DNA of 64,000 nt from Metridium senile (taxonomy: Eukaryota; Cnidaria; Anthozoa; Actiniaria; Metridiidae): NCBI GenBank assembly GCA_949775045.1, contig OX459099.1:6764139-6828138 (forward strand). The letters are read 5' to 3'. Position 1 is the stretch's first letter, and each line of letters starts with the position of its first letter. Under the pieces are notes generated by a model. It was not told the origin of the DNA. It saw nothing but the letters and a program-made list of their open reading frames with translations, and ran no database searches. Of the stretch, positions 7,208 to 18,923 are shown one piece after another. The position numbers and the translations under genes are program-made.

Positions 7208-7904
7208 GAAATTTCTTTAATAATTTTTTCATGAAATAGGCTCCTCCCATTTTTGCCGCCCCCTTTTTTGAAAAAAGTACCTTCGATAGAATGGCATGTT
7301 TGTGATGTTTAGAGGTGCTTACGTATGGTGTTTGGTATGCGTAAGGTGGAAAAAGTCATTTTGTCCTCGAATCGGCCATTTACTACTACTGGCTAACGTC
7401 ACATAAACCTCTCCAGAAACCAGTGGAGCGAGTTGCAAGGTACTATATTTGAATAACCGTTAGGGAGATTAAGAAACCTTAAACTTCTATTTGAAGGTAG
7501 CCGTTTGGAGTTTGAGGGACATTATAATTTAGAGAAATTATTACTGCAGTTTGACGTAGGCGGTAAAAAGTAACAGACCTTAATACTAATCATGCTATTA
7601 TGTGACTGTCATCACGAAGCAGCTACCGTCTACCCAAACTGGCTGCCCAGTGCCTATGCGTCCAAATAGATCCAAACCTCCCACTAGTTTCTGGAGAATA
7701 CGACGTCAACTAAAATAGTTATTTACTTATTACTCTTGCCCAGGCCTTTGGCCGGCACGAGTCTTAAAATGCAACGATTCTGAGGGCGTCGAAGTTTTTG
7801 AAAGCGAGGCGATAACACCCAGCATTCTTTGCGACACACAAGCTGAATTCGGTTACTACTTCATGTAAGAACCCATGAGATGGCACTATTACTGTCATAT
7901 ACAT
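7208..7904. other. Non-coding interval with a 286-bp terminal-inverted-repeat structure
   Basis: No gene is visible. CTCCAGAAACCAGTGG (7411-7426) pairs with its complement at 7681-7696, one mismatch, bounding a possible short non-autonomous transposon. The remainder shows nothing recognisable. Confidence 0.35.
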
Positions 7905-8966
7905 TATTGTTTCATCCTATAGCATCCCTTACTATCCTATGTTATCCTTCAACCACCGATGGTATATCCTTTACTTTGGTATCCTTTACTATACTTTCGT
8001 ATCCTTTACTATACCTTGGTATCCTTTACTATCCTATGGTGTCCTTTACTATCCTTTGGTATCCTTTACTATACCTTGTTATCCTCTACTATCCTATGGT
8101 ATCCCTTACTATCCTATGGTATCCTTTACTATCCTATGGTATCCTTTGGCATTCTTTAATATCCTTTGGTATCCTTTACTATCCTATGGTTTCCTTTACT
8201 ATCCTATGTTATCCTTTACTATCCTATGTTATCCTTTACTATCCTTTTGTATCCTTTACTATCCTTCGGTATCCTTTATTATCCTATGGTATCCTTTACT
8301 ATCCTATGGTATCCTTTACTATCCTATGGTATCCTTTACTACCCTTTTGTATCCTTTACTATCCTTCGGTATCCTTTACTATCCTTTGGTATCCTTTATT
8401 ATCCTATGGTATCCTTTACTATCCTTTTGTATCCTTTACTATCCTATGGTATCCTTTACTATCCTATGGTATCCTTTACTATCCTTTTGTATCCTTTACT
8501 TTCCTTCGGTATCCTCTATTATCCTTTGGTATCCTTTACTATCCTATGGTTTCCTTTACTATCCTATGGTATCCTTCACTATCCTATGGTATCCTTTACT
8601 ATATCCTTTTGTATCCTTTACTATCCTTCGGTATCCTTTATTATCCTTTGGTATCCTTTACTATCCTATGGTATCATTTACTATCCTTTGGTATCCTTTA
8701 CTATAATTTGGTATCCTCTACTATCCTATGGTATCCTTTACTATACTATGGTATCCTTTACTATCCTTTGGTATCCTTTACTATCCTATGGTACCCTTTA
8801 CTATCCTTTGGTATCCTTTACTATCCTTTGGTATCCTTTACTATCCAATGGTATAATTTACTATACCTTGGTATCCTCTACTATCCTATGGTATCCTTTA
8901 CTATCCTTTGGTATTCTTACTATCCTATGGTACCCTTTACCATGTTTACTATCCTATGATATTCAA
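7905..8966. repeat. 20-bp minisatellite, about 1.06 kb
   Basis: About fifty imperfect copies of TATCCTTTACTATCCTATGG and the TTTGG variant are present. Because 20 is not a multiple of 3 and the unit lacks stops on this strand, all three forward frames stay open for 200-360 codons and give the same 20-residue periodic peptide. This is a satellite, not a gene. Confidence 0.95.
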
Positions 8967-8995
8967 GGCGGCCATTTTACGAAGGCATAAACAAA

Positions 8996-9196
8996 ATGAA
9001 CATATTTCATCGAATATACACGCTTTCCTTTCGTAAGGAAGCTGTCCTAGCTCCAAGAAACGAAGAAATCAGCAAGTATATGATCGCTTCTCCTTCCATT
9101 CGTGAGGAAACTGTCCTAGCAGCGACAAACGAAGAGACTACAGCTATGGTCCAAAAACCGGCAAAACAAATTACTAATACAATGAAAAACAGTTAA
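8996..9196 (+). other. Short ORF with an internal duplication, doubtful
   Basis: This is a 66-codon ATG ORF. Two halves share an EE/KE-(A/T)VLA---NEE pattern (EAVLAPRNEE and ETVLAATNEE), so the DNA is a diverged two-copy repeat. I see no homology and cannot tell whether it is coding. Confidence 0.15.
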
Positions 9197-9360
9197 ACAT
9201 TGGTTTAACTCACAAATCAAGAACATGAGTAAGTCTTAATAATCTATTCAATAGTTAATCTTATTGTAGTAAAACAAGAACGAAGTTTAAATTGTAATGA
9301 CACCAAATATGCATTTAATCAATAAAATGTTGTACTCAAAATGAGAGCTATTGTATTTCT

Positions 9361-9932
9361 CCACGAAAATTACTTATTTCACGTGACATTGAATCAAATC
9401 CTGGCCTTCTAACTCTAGATAATATTGTGGAAACTGTTCCAAGAATTTCCGCATTGGTATTATTGCAGTCTAGATTTTAATAGCTGAACGAGGTTTTACA
9501 ATTGTTAGATGTTGGTGGTGCAGGTGATCAAATGAGGGCATTACACCATTTAATTTGATTAGTCCTCTATATACAGGAATTAATTATACTACAATAAATA
9601 TTGGTCATGTGGATGGTGTACATTATGTTTCAACTTTTGCATTGGATAATTATTATTTAACATCCGTAAATGAATCTGATGGTTACAGTGATAACATAAA
9701 CTCTCATATGAATTATATTGCTGGAAGTAAACCATGTTTTCTTATTGCACCATATGCAATATGTTTCTGTGTTATAAAATCCTGTGGATATTGCAATTAT
9801 GTAACATTAGATTCCATTAATGAGCACGCTAAGCTGTATAATATTTGTAATAGTTTTGTACCAAATGATGCCAGTGAATTACCAAATGTTTTAAAGATAT
9901 ATGATACCATTATTGATCTAGAATGCACATGA
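9361..9932 (+). pseudogene. Decayed OTU-protease transposon polyprotein fragment with 2A-like motif
   Basis: One frame from 9361 reads a 2A-like peptide (KLLISRDIESNPGL). It passes stops at 9478 and 9481, then reads LLDVGGAGDQMRALHH, which resembles the GGAGDCFFRA motif of OTU cysteine proteases but has Gln where the catalytic Cys is expected. After a stop at 9556 and a frame change, 9555-9932 reads INIGHVDGVHYVST, the usual OTU ending with the catalytic-type His. It continues through FCVIKSCGYCNYVTLDS, reminiscent of a second cysteine-protease-like module. OTU domains with 2A-like leaders occur in large transposon polyproteins such as Helitron-type ones. Stops, frame change, missing middle and lost Cys mark it as dead. 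The family assignment is from memory. Confidence 0.5.
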
Positions 9933-10061
9933 GACTACTAAACATCAAGTAGTTCTTCAAATAAAACATTCCTCAAGGAGTTAGCGGAGCACCATACTTA
10001 AGAAAAAATGGTAACCCATCTAGTTGATTTTTCGTCGACCGACACAGGAATCCCGATTCTG

Positions 10062-10220
10062 TCCGTCCGTCCGTCCGTGTACATCGCGATTCTGATTGGC
10101 TACTTATTTGTGGCGGGAATTGAAGAGGGCGCGCGCGTCAAAATATCCTTCCCTGGGAAAACGTTTTTCTAGCTTTTCTCGACGTTCAACTTTTTTATCG
10201 CTTTTACTTAAGCTTTCTTC
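10062..10220. other. Repeat-family segment upstream of the KR-rich ORF
   Basis: This segment contains (GTCC)n, then GTGTACATCGCGAT, CTGATTGGCT, GCGGGA and GCGCGTCAAAATA. A related segment lies in inverted orientation at about 20,265-20,370 (GTGTATATCGCGAT and TATTTTGACGCGCGC on the minus strand). It may be the 5' region of a transposon family present twice. Confidence 0.35.
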
Positions 10221-10231
10221 AATTTAAAAAA

Positions 10232-10621
10232 ATGCCAAAAGAAAAAGAAAACGAAATTAATAAGGGAAAAAGACAGTTAACAGCAGAGGAAAAGAGAAGA
10301 AGACAAAAAAGAGAAAGAGAACGGCGAAGGAGTTTCAATGAAGAACAGCGCAGGCTTGAAAGAGAAAGAAAACGAGATTGTAGACGAAACTTGTCAGAAG
10401 AAAACAGAGAAAATGAAAGTCAAAGAAAAAGGGTTTCGAGAGAAATGTCTTCCGAGGAAAACAGAGAAAATGAAAGGGAAAGGAAAAGAACTTCGCGAGA
10501 GAAATTGACTGAAGAGGAAAAAAAAGGAGAGGGTAAGAAAGAGAAATTTACGAGAGAGAATACCCAGTGCTCTACAAGGGGAAAGTACAAGAGCCCCATA
10601 AGATTCTTCTCAGGTAATTAA
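10232..10621 (+). CDS. KR-rich N-terminal fragment of a transposon protein, possible
   Basis: This 129-codon ORF is composed almost wholly of K, R and E in imperfect 17-22-residue repeats (LSEENRENESQRKR, SSEENRENERERKR, LTEEEKKGEGKK). It starts at an ATG in a good context (AAAAAAATGCC). Arg/Glu repeats of this kind form the N-terminus of some transposon-encoded helicase and OTU proteins. It lies downstream of the OTU remnant in the same orientation, which fits one degraded element. It ends soon after CAG|GTAATT, so it could be a first exon. No catalytic domain follows within about 1 kb. A chance low-complexity ORF is the alternative. Confidence 0.3.
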   Translation: MPKEKENEINKGKRQLTAEEKRRRQKRERERRRSFNEEQRRLERERKRDCRRNLSEENRENESQRKRVSREMSSEENRENERERKRTSREKLTEEEKKGEGKKEKFTRENTQCSTRGKYKSPIRFFSGN

Positions 10622-11953
10622 AATTTAGTAGATAGTTTTATGTTAATATTAATGTAAGTGTTTGTCCCCATTTAAAGCCCCATTTAAACCAGCTTCGCTG
10701 AACTGGGCATCTCTGCTAAAATATTGTCAATAAATAAATAAATAAACCTGAATAGGTAAGAATTCTTATCTATTAGCTTATGAACAAGCATTGCTAGCCT
10801 TATCCGTTAAGAATTTCAAGTGGCCAGCGGAAACGGAATGCTGTTTTACATTGTCATGTGACAGGTCGTACGTAAAGTTTGACAACTGGACAACCAACTG
10901 TGATGTTTTGCAAGGCTTATTCTGCTAATGAGTGTTGAGATTTATAAGTAATTCCTCATCAACTGACTCAACAAGGCATTCTTTTTGGTTCCTCTGTGGC
11001 TGAGGAGACAGTCGGAAACAATATTGGCATATTTTGAGAAGTAAGTTGATAGTTAATTTTAGTTATAAGCTTTTAAAACTACGGCCGGCGGTAAGTTTAC
11101 GTGACAGTGCATGAACATAATAGCGCTGCGCGCCCATACTAAAAATAGATTTAATCGGCTTAGGACCCCCCGCATGGGTCGGACAAACACAGTGAGATAT
11201 TACAAAGCAAAGTATGTGTTTAGCAACCAAATCGACAACTTTTTTCAATATTATGACTTTAAAATGGTCACAACCAAACGCTACTGTTAGGGGAATGTGC
11301 AATAGTTATTCCAGGTATCCCTAGAAGCTTCATCAGGCACTTAAAAAGCTGCAAGCAGAGGGGGAAAACGTTTTTTTGCCGCAGTGGCTATTCGTAAGTC
11401 ACCCGTACACGGACTTTTTATTTAGATTTTCACAGTGATTCTGTATTATTTCAGTAAAGAAGATATACGATATACTTTTTTAGATGGAGTAAGCGATTAT
11501 CGTAAGCTATGTTAAACTGATTCAGAGTAATTCTATGAGTCTGTACATAGTAGGCAAACGACTCATTTCGGGACACTTAGAATTTTGTTCAACTTGATCG
11601 TACACGACTGTAAACTGGTCACGCACTTAATATTAGGACTTCGATGACATTAATTACAACTTTAATAGTATTGTATACAATAAGAAAACGTGAAAAAGAG
11701 ATATTTGTTTCGGACTGAGTTTGAAGAACTAAAATTTATTTATCATTTCGACGAAGTACGGCAAAGCGATTCAAAGACTCCTCGCGGACTTTTGTTTGCT
11801 ATTCGTACATAGTTGAATAGATTTGGAATATCATGTGAAGGGAATACTCTCTAGCTTTTCTCAGGCGGTACAAGCACTGATTGCCCCCGAAATAAACTTC
11901 CATTTACTGGTAGTTGATCTGTGTCAGTTTTAGCCTTTAGCCATTTACAGCAG
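10622..11953. other. Non-coding interval
   Basis: The segment at 10,655-10,745 ends in TGTCAATAAATAAATAAATA, a tail typical of a LINE or SINE 3' end. The rest shows no ORF with recognisable features. Confidence 0.3.
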
Positions 11954-12151
11954 CTAGGCTAAACAACCCTTGACACTTGTGAGCAATTCACCCAGTTTAC
12001 CGCTCTGTTTTAGGCCTCTACACTTGAGCCACCGCTTCAGTTGATCAACAGTGTATTCGCCTGCATTATTGGTAAATTTTGAGCCAGGAACGTTGTCTTC
12101 TTCAGTTAAAATGACTATTTTACTACGACCGAAACTACTTGAAGTTTCCAT
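11954..12151 (-). pseudogene. SAP-domain-like exon or remnant
   Basis: This is a 65-codon reverse ORF starting METSSSFGRSK. Residues about 32-62 (YTVDQLKRWLKCRGLKQSGK and the following GELLTSVKGCL) fit the SAP DNA-binding helix-turn-helix pattern, with the LKRWLKCRG core common in transposon-associated proteins of invertebrates. A stop follows directly, and no clear continuation is visible. It could be the first exon of a transposon gene whose remainder is lost. Confidence is moderate for the SAP match and low for a live gene. Confidence 0.4.
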
Positions 12152-12497
12152 ATAAATTACTGTAAAAGTATACTAGTTCCGGTTTGAATGTCCGACCTCG
12201 CCATGGGGAGCAATTTATGTGACGTCATTGGCGCACAGCGCTATTATCAAGCAAGATTAGGTGGGAAACTATAACCAGCAGTGCTATAAAAATAACAAGA
12301 ATCGAAAGCAGTGTTTTAGTTTATCTGACTTTGCTTTTGGAGTTGAAAAGGACAAAAAGTATGTAGCCATTGTTGATACTCGATTTTAGCATCAGCTACA
12401 GCTTGTATCACAATGTGATCAGCCCATGTACTTGCATAGACATATTAGATAAATACTGTGACCAGGGTGTATGTACTATACTTTCTGTAAATCGTAT

Positions 12498-14089
12498 AAT
12501 TAAGTCGAAAATTGTCATCAATATTATATTTTTAATTCGTTCCTGTGGCAAAATGCTCAGCTTGAACAATGTCTGAATCACTATTTACTCAATATCAGCA
12601 CGTCTAATAATCAATTATATTTCAAGTCATTTTAAAACCAATTCCTAATCTATGGATTTTTATATGTAATTCAGACTTAAAATTTTGGAAAACCAATGAA
12701 ATTACAGATCTGAATTTTATATTGATTTCAAAATGGATATGATAAAATTAATATATTGAGTGTTTATCATGCATATTTTTGATATATTGCTTGACGATAA
12801 CCACATAAATTCAATTTATTTGGATTTATTTATCAATGAATGGGATTGTACAATTGTTAGCTCTTGTGAAATGAATTTGTACAAGTTAAACACATTGTTA
12901 ATTACTGAACAAATAATTTGATCATTTTGTGATGACAATGAGACACTATCATGTTAGGATGATATATTTAGGTTTTGAATATACAGTCCAAGGAAATAAT
13001 AGGCTGTAGACTGTGCAGCAAATAGTGAGATATGATATTTTTCAGTACTGACAGAGCAAGCAAGGTGAATATTGTTTTGCCATATGATTTGCTACATTCT
13101 CCCTAAACCATGAATAAATTAAAGCAGCACGCTTTTAGGAATAACAAGTGGTGTGTGCTAGAATTTAAGTTTCAACAATCATTGAACCTGTGTGTAACCG
13201 TGCACATGGACGGCAAAATACAGCAAGTAATAAGCCAATCAGAATGCAAGAAATTAAACAGTCATATAATAAATACATTGAATAAATTAAATATAGTACC
13301 ACATTATAGAGACTGAATTGCAGAAATGTTTAGATACGTATGTGAAATGTTTAGTCCAGCAATATGGTGCAAAAAGGGCCTAATTAATTGTGCAGCTCGG
13401 GATAAAAACACCAAATCTGGCACATTTATATAGTATTTGACATGATGATTAATTTAAGCTATGGAACGCACCCAGATTCGTCCAGGGGATGGAGGGGGTC
13501 ATTTTTTGCTTTTAGGGTGTGGGTGGGGATAATAATACCTAGACAACTCCAAATCTACCTCAATTATAGTGTTCCACCATAAGCGATAGGATACATGAAG
13601 TTCGTGAACGAAGACATTATTTGCTTCAAAACTAAATAAATATAGAACATATAAAAAGTATGAATAAATGAACTACTTACTGTTGTTTGACCCCGGGTGT
13701 TTGACTCTATTCCTTCGAAGTCCTTCGAGTTGTATTTTAAATATGGCGGCTACAATACTGATATAATTTTATACAGGCCTAGTCTCTCACGGACTATAAG
13801 CGTATACGTCATACATTCGCCCCTCGAAGCTATAACTACACCCAGTGTAGATATAGTTTCGACGGGCGAATGTATGACGTAATATGCTTAAAGTCCGTGA
13901 GAGACTAGGCCTGTATAAAATTAAATTTATTGAAGGCGCCATTTTTAAAATACAATTCGAGGACGATAAAAGGAATAAAGTCAAGCTACAGGTAAATAGT
14001 TCATTTACTCATACTTTAGTATATGTTCTATATTAGTTTTAAGCAAATTATGTCTTCGTTCACGAACTTCATGTATCCTATCGCTCATG
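12498..14089 (+). repeat. Left arm of a ~5-kb inverted repeat
   Basis: This arm is near-identical, inverted, to 15,859-17,446. Mirrored 68-codon ORFs at 13,110-13,316 (plus) and 16,632-16,838 (minus) differ at one residue. A 511-bp fold-back element occupies the inner end of the arm. The other mirrored ORFs inside are side effects of the duplication. Confidence 0.9.
13579..14089. mobile_element. Fold-back element, left copy
   Basis: This is an imperfect palindrome with ~255-bp arms. Its ends read (T/A)GAGCGATAGGATACATGAAG on both sides, inverted. The inner stem contains AGTCTCTCACGGACT and CATACATTCGCCC, inverted about a centre near 13,840. A second copy lies at 15,859-16,370. Confidence 0.8.
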
Positions 14090-15858
14090 ATACAAATTAG
14101 GTAATACCTAATAGCGGAGCTCCCAGTCTAATTTTTTCTTACAACATCAATATGTGCATGTAAATACCACTTATTAGATATTTTCTTGGGTATTATGTGC
14201 TGATATGTTACGAGTTGCGTACGTATTGCGTACGTAAAATACAAGCAATGATTAAATGTCAACCCGTAATACCCAAGAAAATATCTAATAAGGGATTTAT
14301 TATAATTTATTATTCACTGTTTATTGTAATTTCTATATCATCTTTAATTGAAAAATATAACCTTTCGGAGATTCAGCGCGCGGAGGGAAAATCAAAACAA
14401 ATAGTTAAAACACAGGCAGCCCAAGCAAATCACTTGTATTCAGTGGATTTTTTTTTTCAATAAAATGTTACTAAACTTTGTCGTGATGTATGTACTAAAT
14501 AATTTTTGGATGAGCTCCCGAAAGATATATTTAGTCAGTTAGTTCGGAGATATGTGTGACGCAAGACCCATTTAAATCAGACTCCTTCAGGTTTCGCTAA
14601 GAATAAAACATTTTTTTGAATAAAACCAAATCTTGTAATTGCCAGTCCGCAAATGATGAACATGAATTCATTAACTGACTATTCTCTTCCTCTTGAGTTT
14701 TGTTGATGCAAAACACTATATATATAGAGAGAGTAGAACACTAACAAATTTGAATTCTTATAGTGTTGGTGTACACTATCCTAATTATGTTCCATATATT
14801 TCTCTTAAAAAATAACATAACTTAAGTTATTTACAAAAGATAATGCATTGCCTGCTACGAAAAAAACAGATGTAAACCACTTGGGGAACAAAATTTTGGA
14901 AAACGTAGTCCCGACCAATGCAAATGCATGGTAGCTCCGGGGGTTAGAGCATTATGAAAGATTAGCTAAATTAAACTTATATATAACATTGAAAATAAAA
15001 TCATAATATAATTTTCGTAATCCGATTATTGTCCAATTATACCAATGTCATTAATTACATGTGCTGATCAATACAAAACTGTTTGCCCACTGATCAATCT
15101 TCAAATTCTTACAGTTAATTAATTCTCCCTTGTTTTAAATAATAATATGTTATAGTACTCAATACAGCATTCAATTTCAGATTGTATGAGGTTGCAAAAA
15201 AAGGATGTATTTAGTATGTAAATATACTTGTCGTCAATCTGAAAAAAGAAAAAATGATTATAAATGATTAAGCAAATAATAATTCAATACAGTTTATTTC
15301 AAAACATCTTTCTTCAGCTGTGTAAGTACAGTAGTCCAAGAAGACAAGTGGAGTATGTACGGCCGAACTAATTGTTTTAGTAAAAAACATGTCATCGGTC
15401 AAATAAAGAATAAAAATCAGAACTTTTTCAGACATGGCATCTACTGGTGGTATGTCAAACAATTAGACCATTAGTAGAGTAGCCAATCAGAACACAGGAT
15501 TTGTGAAAGACCATTAGTAAATTGTTTATAGTAAATGCAGAGTAAATGAGAGAAAAAATAATAAATGTACCTGCTTATTAAAAACAAATGTCTGTGCAAA
15601 TATCTGCCAACTGCAAACCTATATAAAGAAAAAAACTAAAATAAAAATGATCTTAATTAGACATGATGAAAATAAACACAATAGTAAAAATAATGATAAT
15701 GATGAAAATCATAATAATGATTCTTGATGATAGTCATGATAACTATCATAATAATAATGCTAATAATGACACTAATATACCCCCCCCCCCCCCCCCTAAG
15801 TATAAAAAACTGAACCCCCTGGAAAGGACTGTAATCAAAGTTAATCAGCATGTGGAAC
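14090..15858. other. Spacer between the palindrome arms
   Basis: This segment is non-coding. A perfect 25-bp inverted repeat (14,171-14,195 with 14,267-14,291, core AGATATTTTCTTGGG) forms a strong stem. TACCTAATAGCGGAGCTCCC near 14,105 recurs at about 17,901 in the same orientation, so both are ends of one repeat family. A (C)16 tract is at 15,781-15,796. No gene is visible. Confidence 0.6.
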
Positions 15859-16370
15859 CATGAGCGATAGGATACATGAAGTTCGTGAACGAAGACATAA
15901 TTTGCTTAAAACTAATATAGAACATATACTAAAGTATGAGTAAATGCACTATTTACCTGTAGCTTGACTTTATTCCTTTTATCGTCCTCGAATTGTATTT
16001 TAAAAATGGCGCCTTCAATAAATTTAATTTTATACAGGCCTAGTTTCTCACGGACTTTAAGCATATTACGTCATACATTCGCCCGTCGAAACTATATCTA
16101 CACTGGGTGTAGTTATAGCTTCGAGTGGCGAATGTATGACGTATACGCTTATAGTCCGTGAGAGACTAGGCCTGTATAAAATTAAATCAGTATTGTAGCC
16201 GCCATATTTAAATTACAACTCGAAGGACTTCGAAGGAATAGAGTCAAACACCCGGGGTCAAACAACAGTAAGTAGTTCATTTATTCATACTTTTTATATG
16301 TTCTATATTTATTTAGTTTTGAAGCAAATAATGTCTTCGTTCACGAACTTCATGTATCCTATCGCTCATG
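15859..16370. mobile_element. Fold-back element, right copy
   Basis: This is a 512-bp palindromic element with ends CATGAGCGATAGGATACATG inverted on both sides, matching the copy at 13,579-14,089. Confidence 0.8.
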
Positions 16371-17446
16371 GTGGAACACTATAATTGAGGTAGATTTGGA
16401 GTTGTCTAGGTATTATTATCCCCACCCACACCCTAAAAGCAAAAAATGACCCCCTCCACCCCCTGGACGAATCTGGGTGCGTTCCATAGCTTAAATTAAT
16501 CATCATGTCAAATACTATATAAATGTGCCAAATTTGGTGTTTTTATCCCGAACTGCACAATTAATTAGGCCCTTTTTGCACCATATTGCTGGACTAAACA
16601 TTTCACATACGTATCTAAACATTTCTGCAATTCAGTCTCTATAATGTGGTACTATATTTAATTTATTCAATGTATTTATTATATGACTGTTTAATTTCTT
16701 GCATTCTGATTGGCTTATTACTTGCTGTATTTTGCCGTCCATGTGCACGGCTACACACAGGTTCAATGATTGTTGAAACTTAAATTCTAGCACACACCAC
16801 TTGTTATTCCTAAAAGCGTGCTGCTTTAATTTATTCATGGTTTAGGGAGAATGTAGCAAATCATATGGCAAAACAATATTCACCTTGCTTGCTCTGTCAG
16901 TACTGAAAAATATCATATCTCACTATTTGATGCACAGTCTACAGCCTATTATTTCCTTGGACTGTATATTCAAAACCTAAATATATAATCCTAAATAGTG
17001 TCTCATTGTCATCACAAAATGATCAAATTATTTGTTCAGTAATTAACAATGTGTTTAACTTGTACAAATTCATTTCACAAGAGCTAACAATTGTACAATC
17101 CCATTCATTGATAAATAAATCCAAATAAATTGAATTTATGTGGTTTTCGTCAAGCAATATATCAAAAATATACATGATAAACACTCAATATATTAATTTT
17201 ATCATATCCATTTTGAAATCAATATAAAATTCAGATCTGTAATTTCATTGGTTTTCCAAAATTTTAAGTCTGAATTACATATAAAAATCCATAGATTAGG
17301 AATTGGTTTTAAAATGACTTGAAAGATAATTGATTATTAGACGTGCTGATATTGAGTAAATAGTGATTCAGACATTGTTCAAGCTGAGCATTTTGCCACA
17401 GGAACGAATTAAAAATATAATATTGATGACAGTTTTTGACTTAATT
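15859..17446 (-). repeat. Right arm of the ~5-kb inverted repeat
   Basis: This is the inverted copy of 12,498-14,089 with few substitutions and small indels. That suggests a recent duplication or ongoing gene conversion between the arms. Confidence 0.9.
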
Positions 17447-17448
17447 CT

Positions 17449-17640
17449 GGTATTAATTAGGCCCTTTTTTGCACCATATTGCTGGACTAAACATTTCTGC
17501 AATTCAGTCACTATAATGTGGTACTATATCTAATTTATTCAATGTATTTATTATATGACTGTTTAATTTCTTGCATTCTGATTGGCTTATTGACTTGCTG
17601 TATTTTGCCGTCCGTTTGCACGGTGACATATTTCTCTTTC
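17449..17640. repeat. Third, partial copy of the arm sequence
   Basis: This segment matches about 16,555-16,750 in the same orientation, with a ~20-bp internal deletion. It follows directly after the right arm, so the locus has been rearranged more than once. Confidence 0.75.
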
Positions 17641-17936
17641 TTGTAAACGTTTAGTAGCTTTCATCAATAAATTCAATCTTTTTCTTCATTCTCATTGTTT
17701 GGTTGTTTATTTATTGAAGATTTACATGATTATTTTCATAAAATGTGTGAACATTATGGTTGGATGGCGAAGGAAAATTTTTACGCACTATAGCTGGGTA
17801 AGGTGAAAATTAAAACTTCCGGTTACTAAAAAAAACATATTAAAGGTGAAAATTAAACTAAATCCGAGAGTTTCCCTCTCTTATTTATGCTCTCTTGGTA
17901 CTACCTAATAGCGGAGCTCCCAGTTTAATTTTTCCT

Positions 17937-18134
17937 TTACTGTGCGACTCGCCGTACCGTAGTCACTTACAAAAACTTTTGATGAATTTTTGACATTATT
18001 TTGACATTTTTTCATCTCAATCGGACCAATCAAAGTTTCTAAACTCCGCCTCTCGATATAAACTTGTATACCTGATTGGTCCGATTAACATGAAAAAATG
18101 TCAAAAATTTATCAAACGGCGAGTCGCACAGTAA
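17937..18134. mobile_element. 198-bp fold-back MITE
   Basis: TTACTGTGCGACTCGCCG (17,937-17,954) pairs perfectly with 18,117-18,134. Inner complementarity includes CGGACCAATCA with TGATTGGTCCG and TTTGACATTTTTTCAT with its complement. Confidence 0.75.
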
Positions 18135-18536
18135 CATAAATATGTACGTGTAAATAGTTTTTGTGCGCCATATCCAGTCTAGGCTGCAAATATTTTAATA
18201 ATGTAACATAACTGCATGCCCTATTTCATAATGACGTCACAATGTGTTTACAGTGGGGGATAGAATCGCCAAAAACAATAGCAATTTCAACTAAATCTTT
18301 CTCTTTGAAAATTGAGCTTCATATTATCTAGTTTTTATGTATGTTATGTGTCTATGTTTATACTTTCATATTTATGGCATTTTGTTGTCATTTCTTTCCT
18401 CTCCGTCTTGTAAATGCAATTTTATTGTGTATTCTCGTATTGTTGTTATGAATCTGTCCCCCACTGGCGTCCATGATCCTTAGCGTTAAGACAATAGAAT
18501 ATTTTGATGTGACGTCATAGTGAATTCATACTATAT
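18135..18536. other. Non-coding interval
   Basis: No gene, RNA gene or clear repeat is seen. Confidence 0.3.
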
Positions 18537-18923
18537 CACAGGGAGCCCAAGCTCATCACTTTTACAGTAAATGTATGGAGTCGCAAGATATCCTTTCGCT
18601 GTGCCTCAAATATACAATAATAAAAAGAAAATTACGTAGATAGTTGTGTATAATTGTTTTCTAGTCTGTGACCGAGTTTTAGCTCAATTAGAGCGATTTT
18701 GACGAAAATACCCCAGAAAGAGAAAGAAGAAGACATCTTTCTGGGGTATTTTCGTCAAAATCGCTCTAATTGAGCTAAAACTCGGTCACAGACTAGAAAA
18801 CAATTATACACAACTATCTACGTAATTTTTTTATTATTATTATTGTATATTTGAGGCACAGCGAAAGGATATCTTGCGACTCCATACATTTACTGTAAAA
18901 GTGATGAGCTTGGGCTCCCTGTG
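18537..18923. mobile_element. Near-perfect fold-back MITE, CACAGGGAGCCC family, copy A
   Basis: This 387-bp element has ~186-bp arms (18,537-18,722 and 18,737-18,923) and termini CACAGGGAGCCCAAGC. It is flanked by ACTATAT and CCTATAT, a 7-bp target duplication with one mismatch. The arms are almost identical, so it is young. Copy B of the same family is at 40,530-40,817. Confidence 0.9.

Noticed and set aside
7880..8990. Long overlapping ORFs (66-359 codons) in three frames
   Set aside because: All are translations of one 20-bp minisatellite with no stop codon in the unit.
11063..11302. 79-codon reverse ORF
   Set aside because: No recognisable domain, composition or signals; length is compatible with chance.
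13697..16161. Short ORFs of 61-66 codons in the fold-back element
   Set aside because: They sit in palindromic stems and appear on both strands because of the inverted symmetry.
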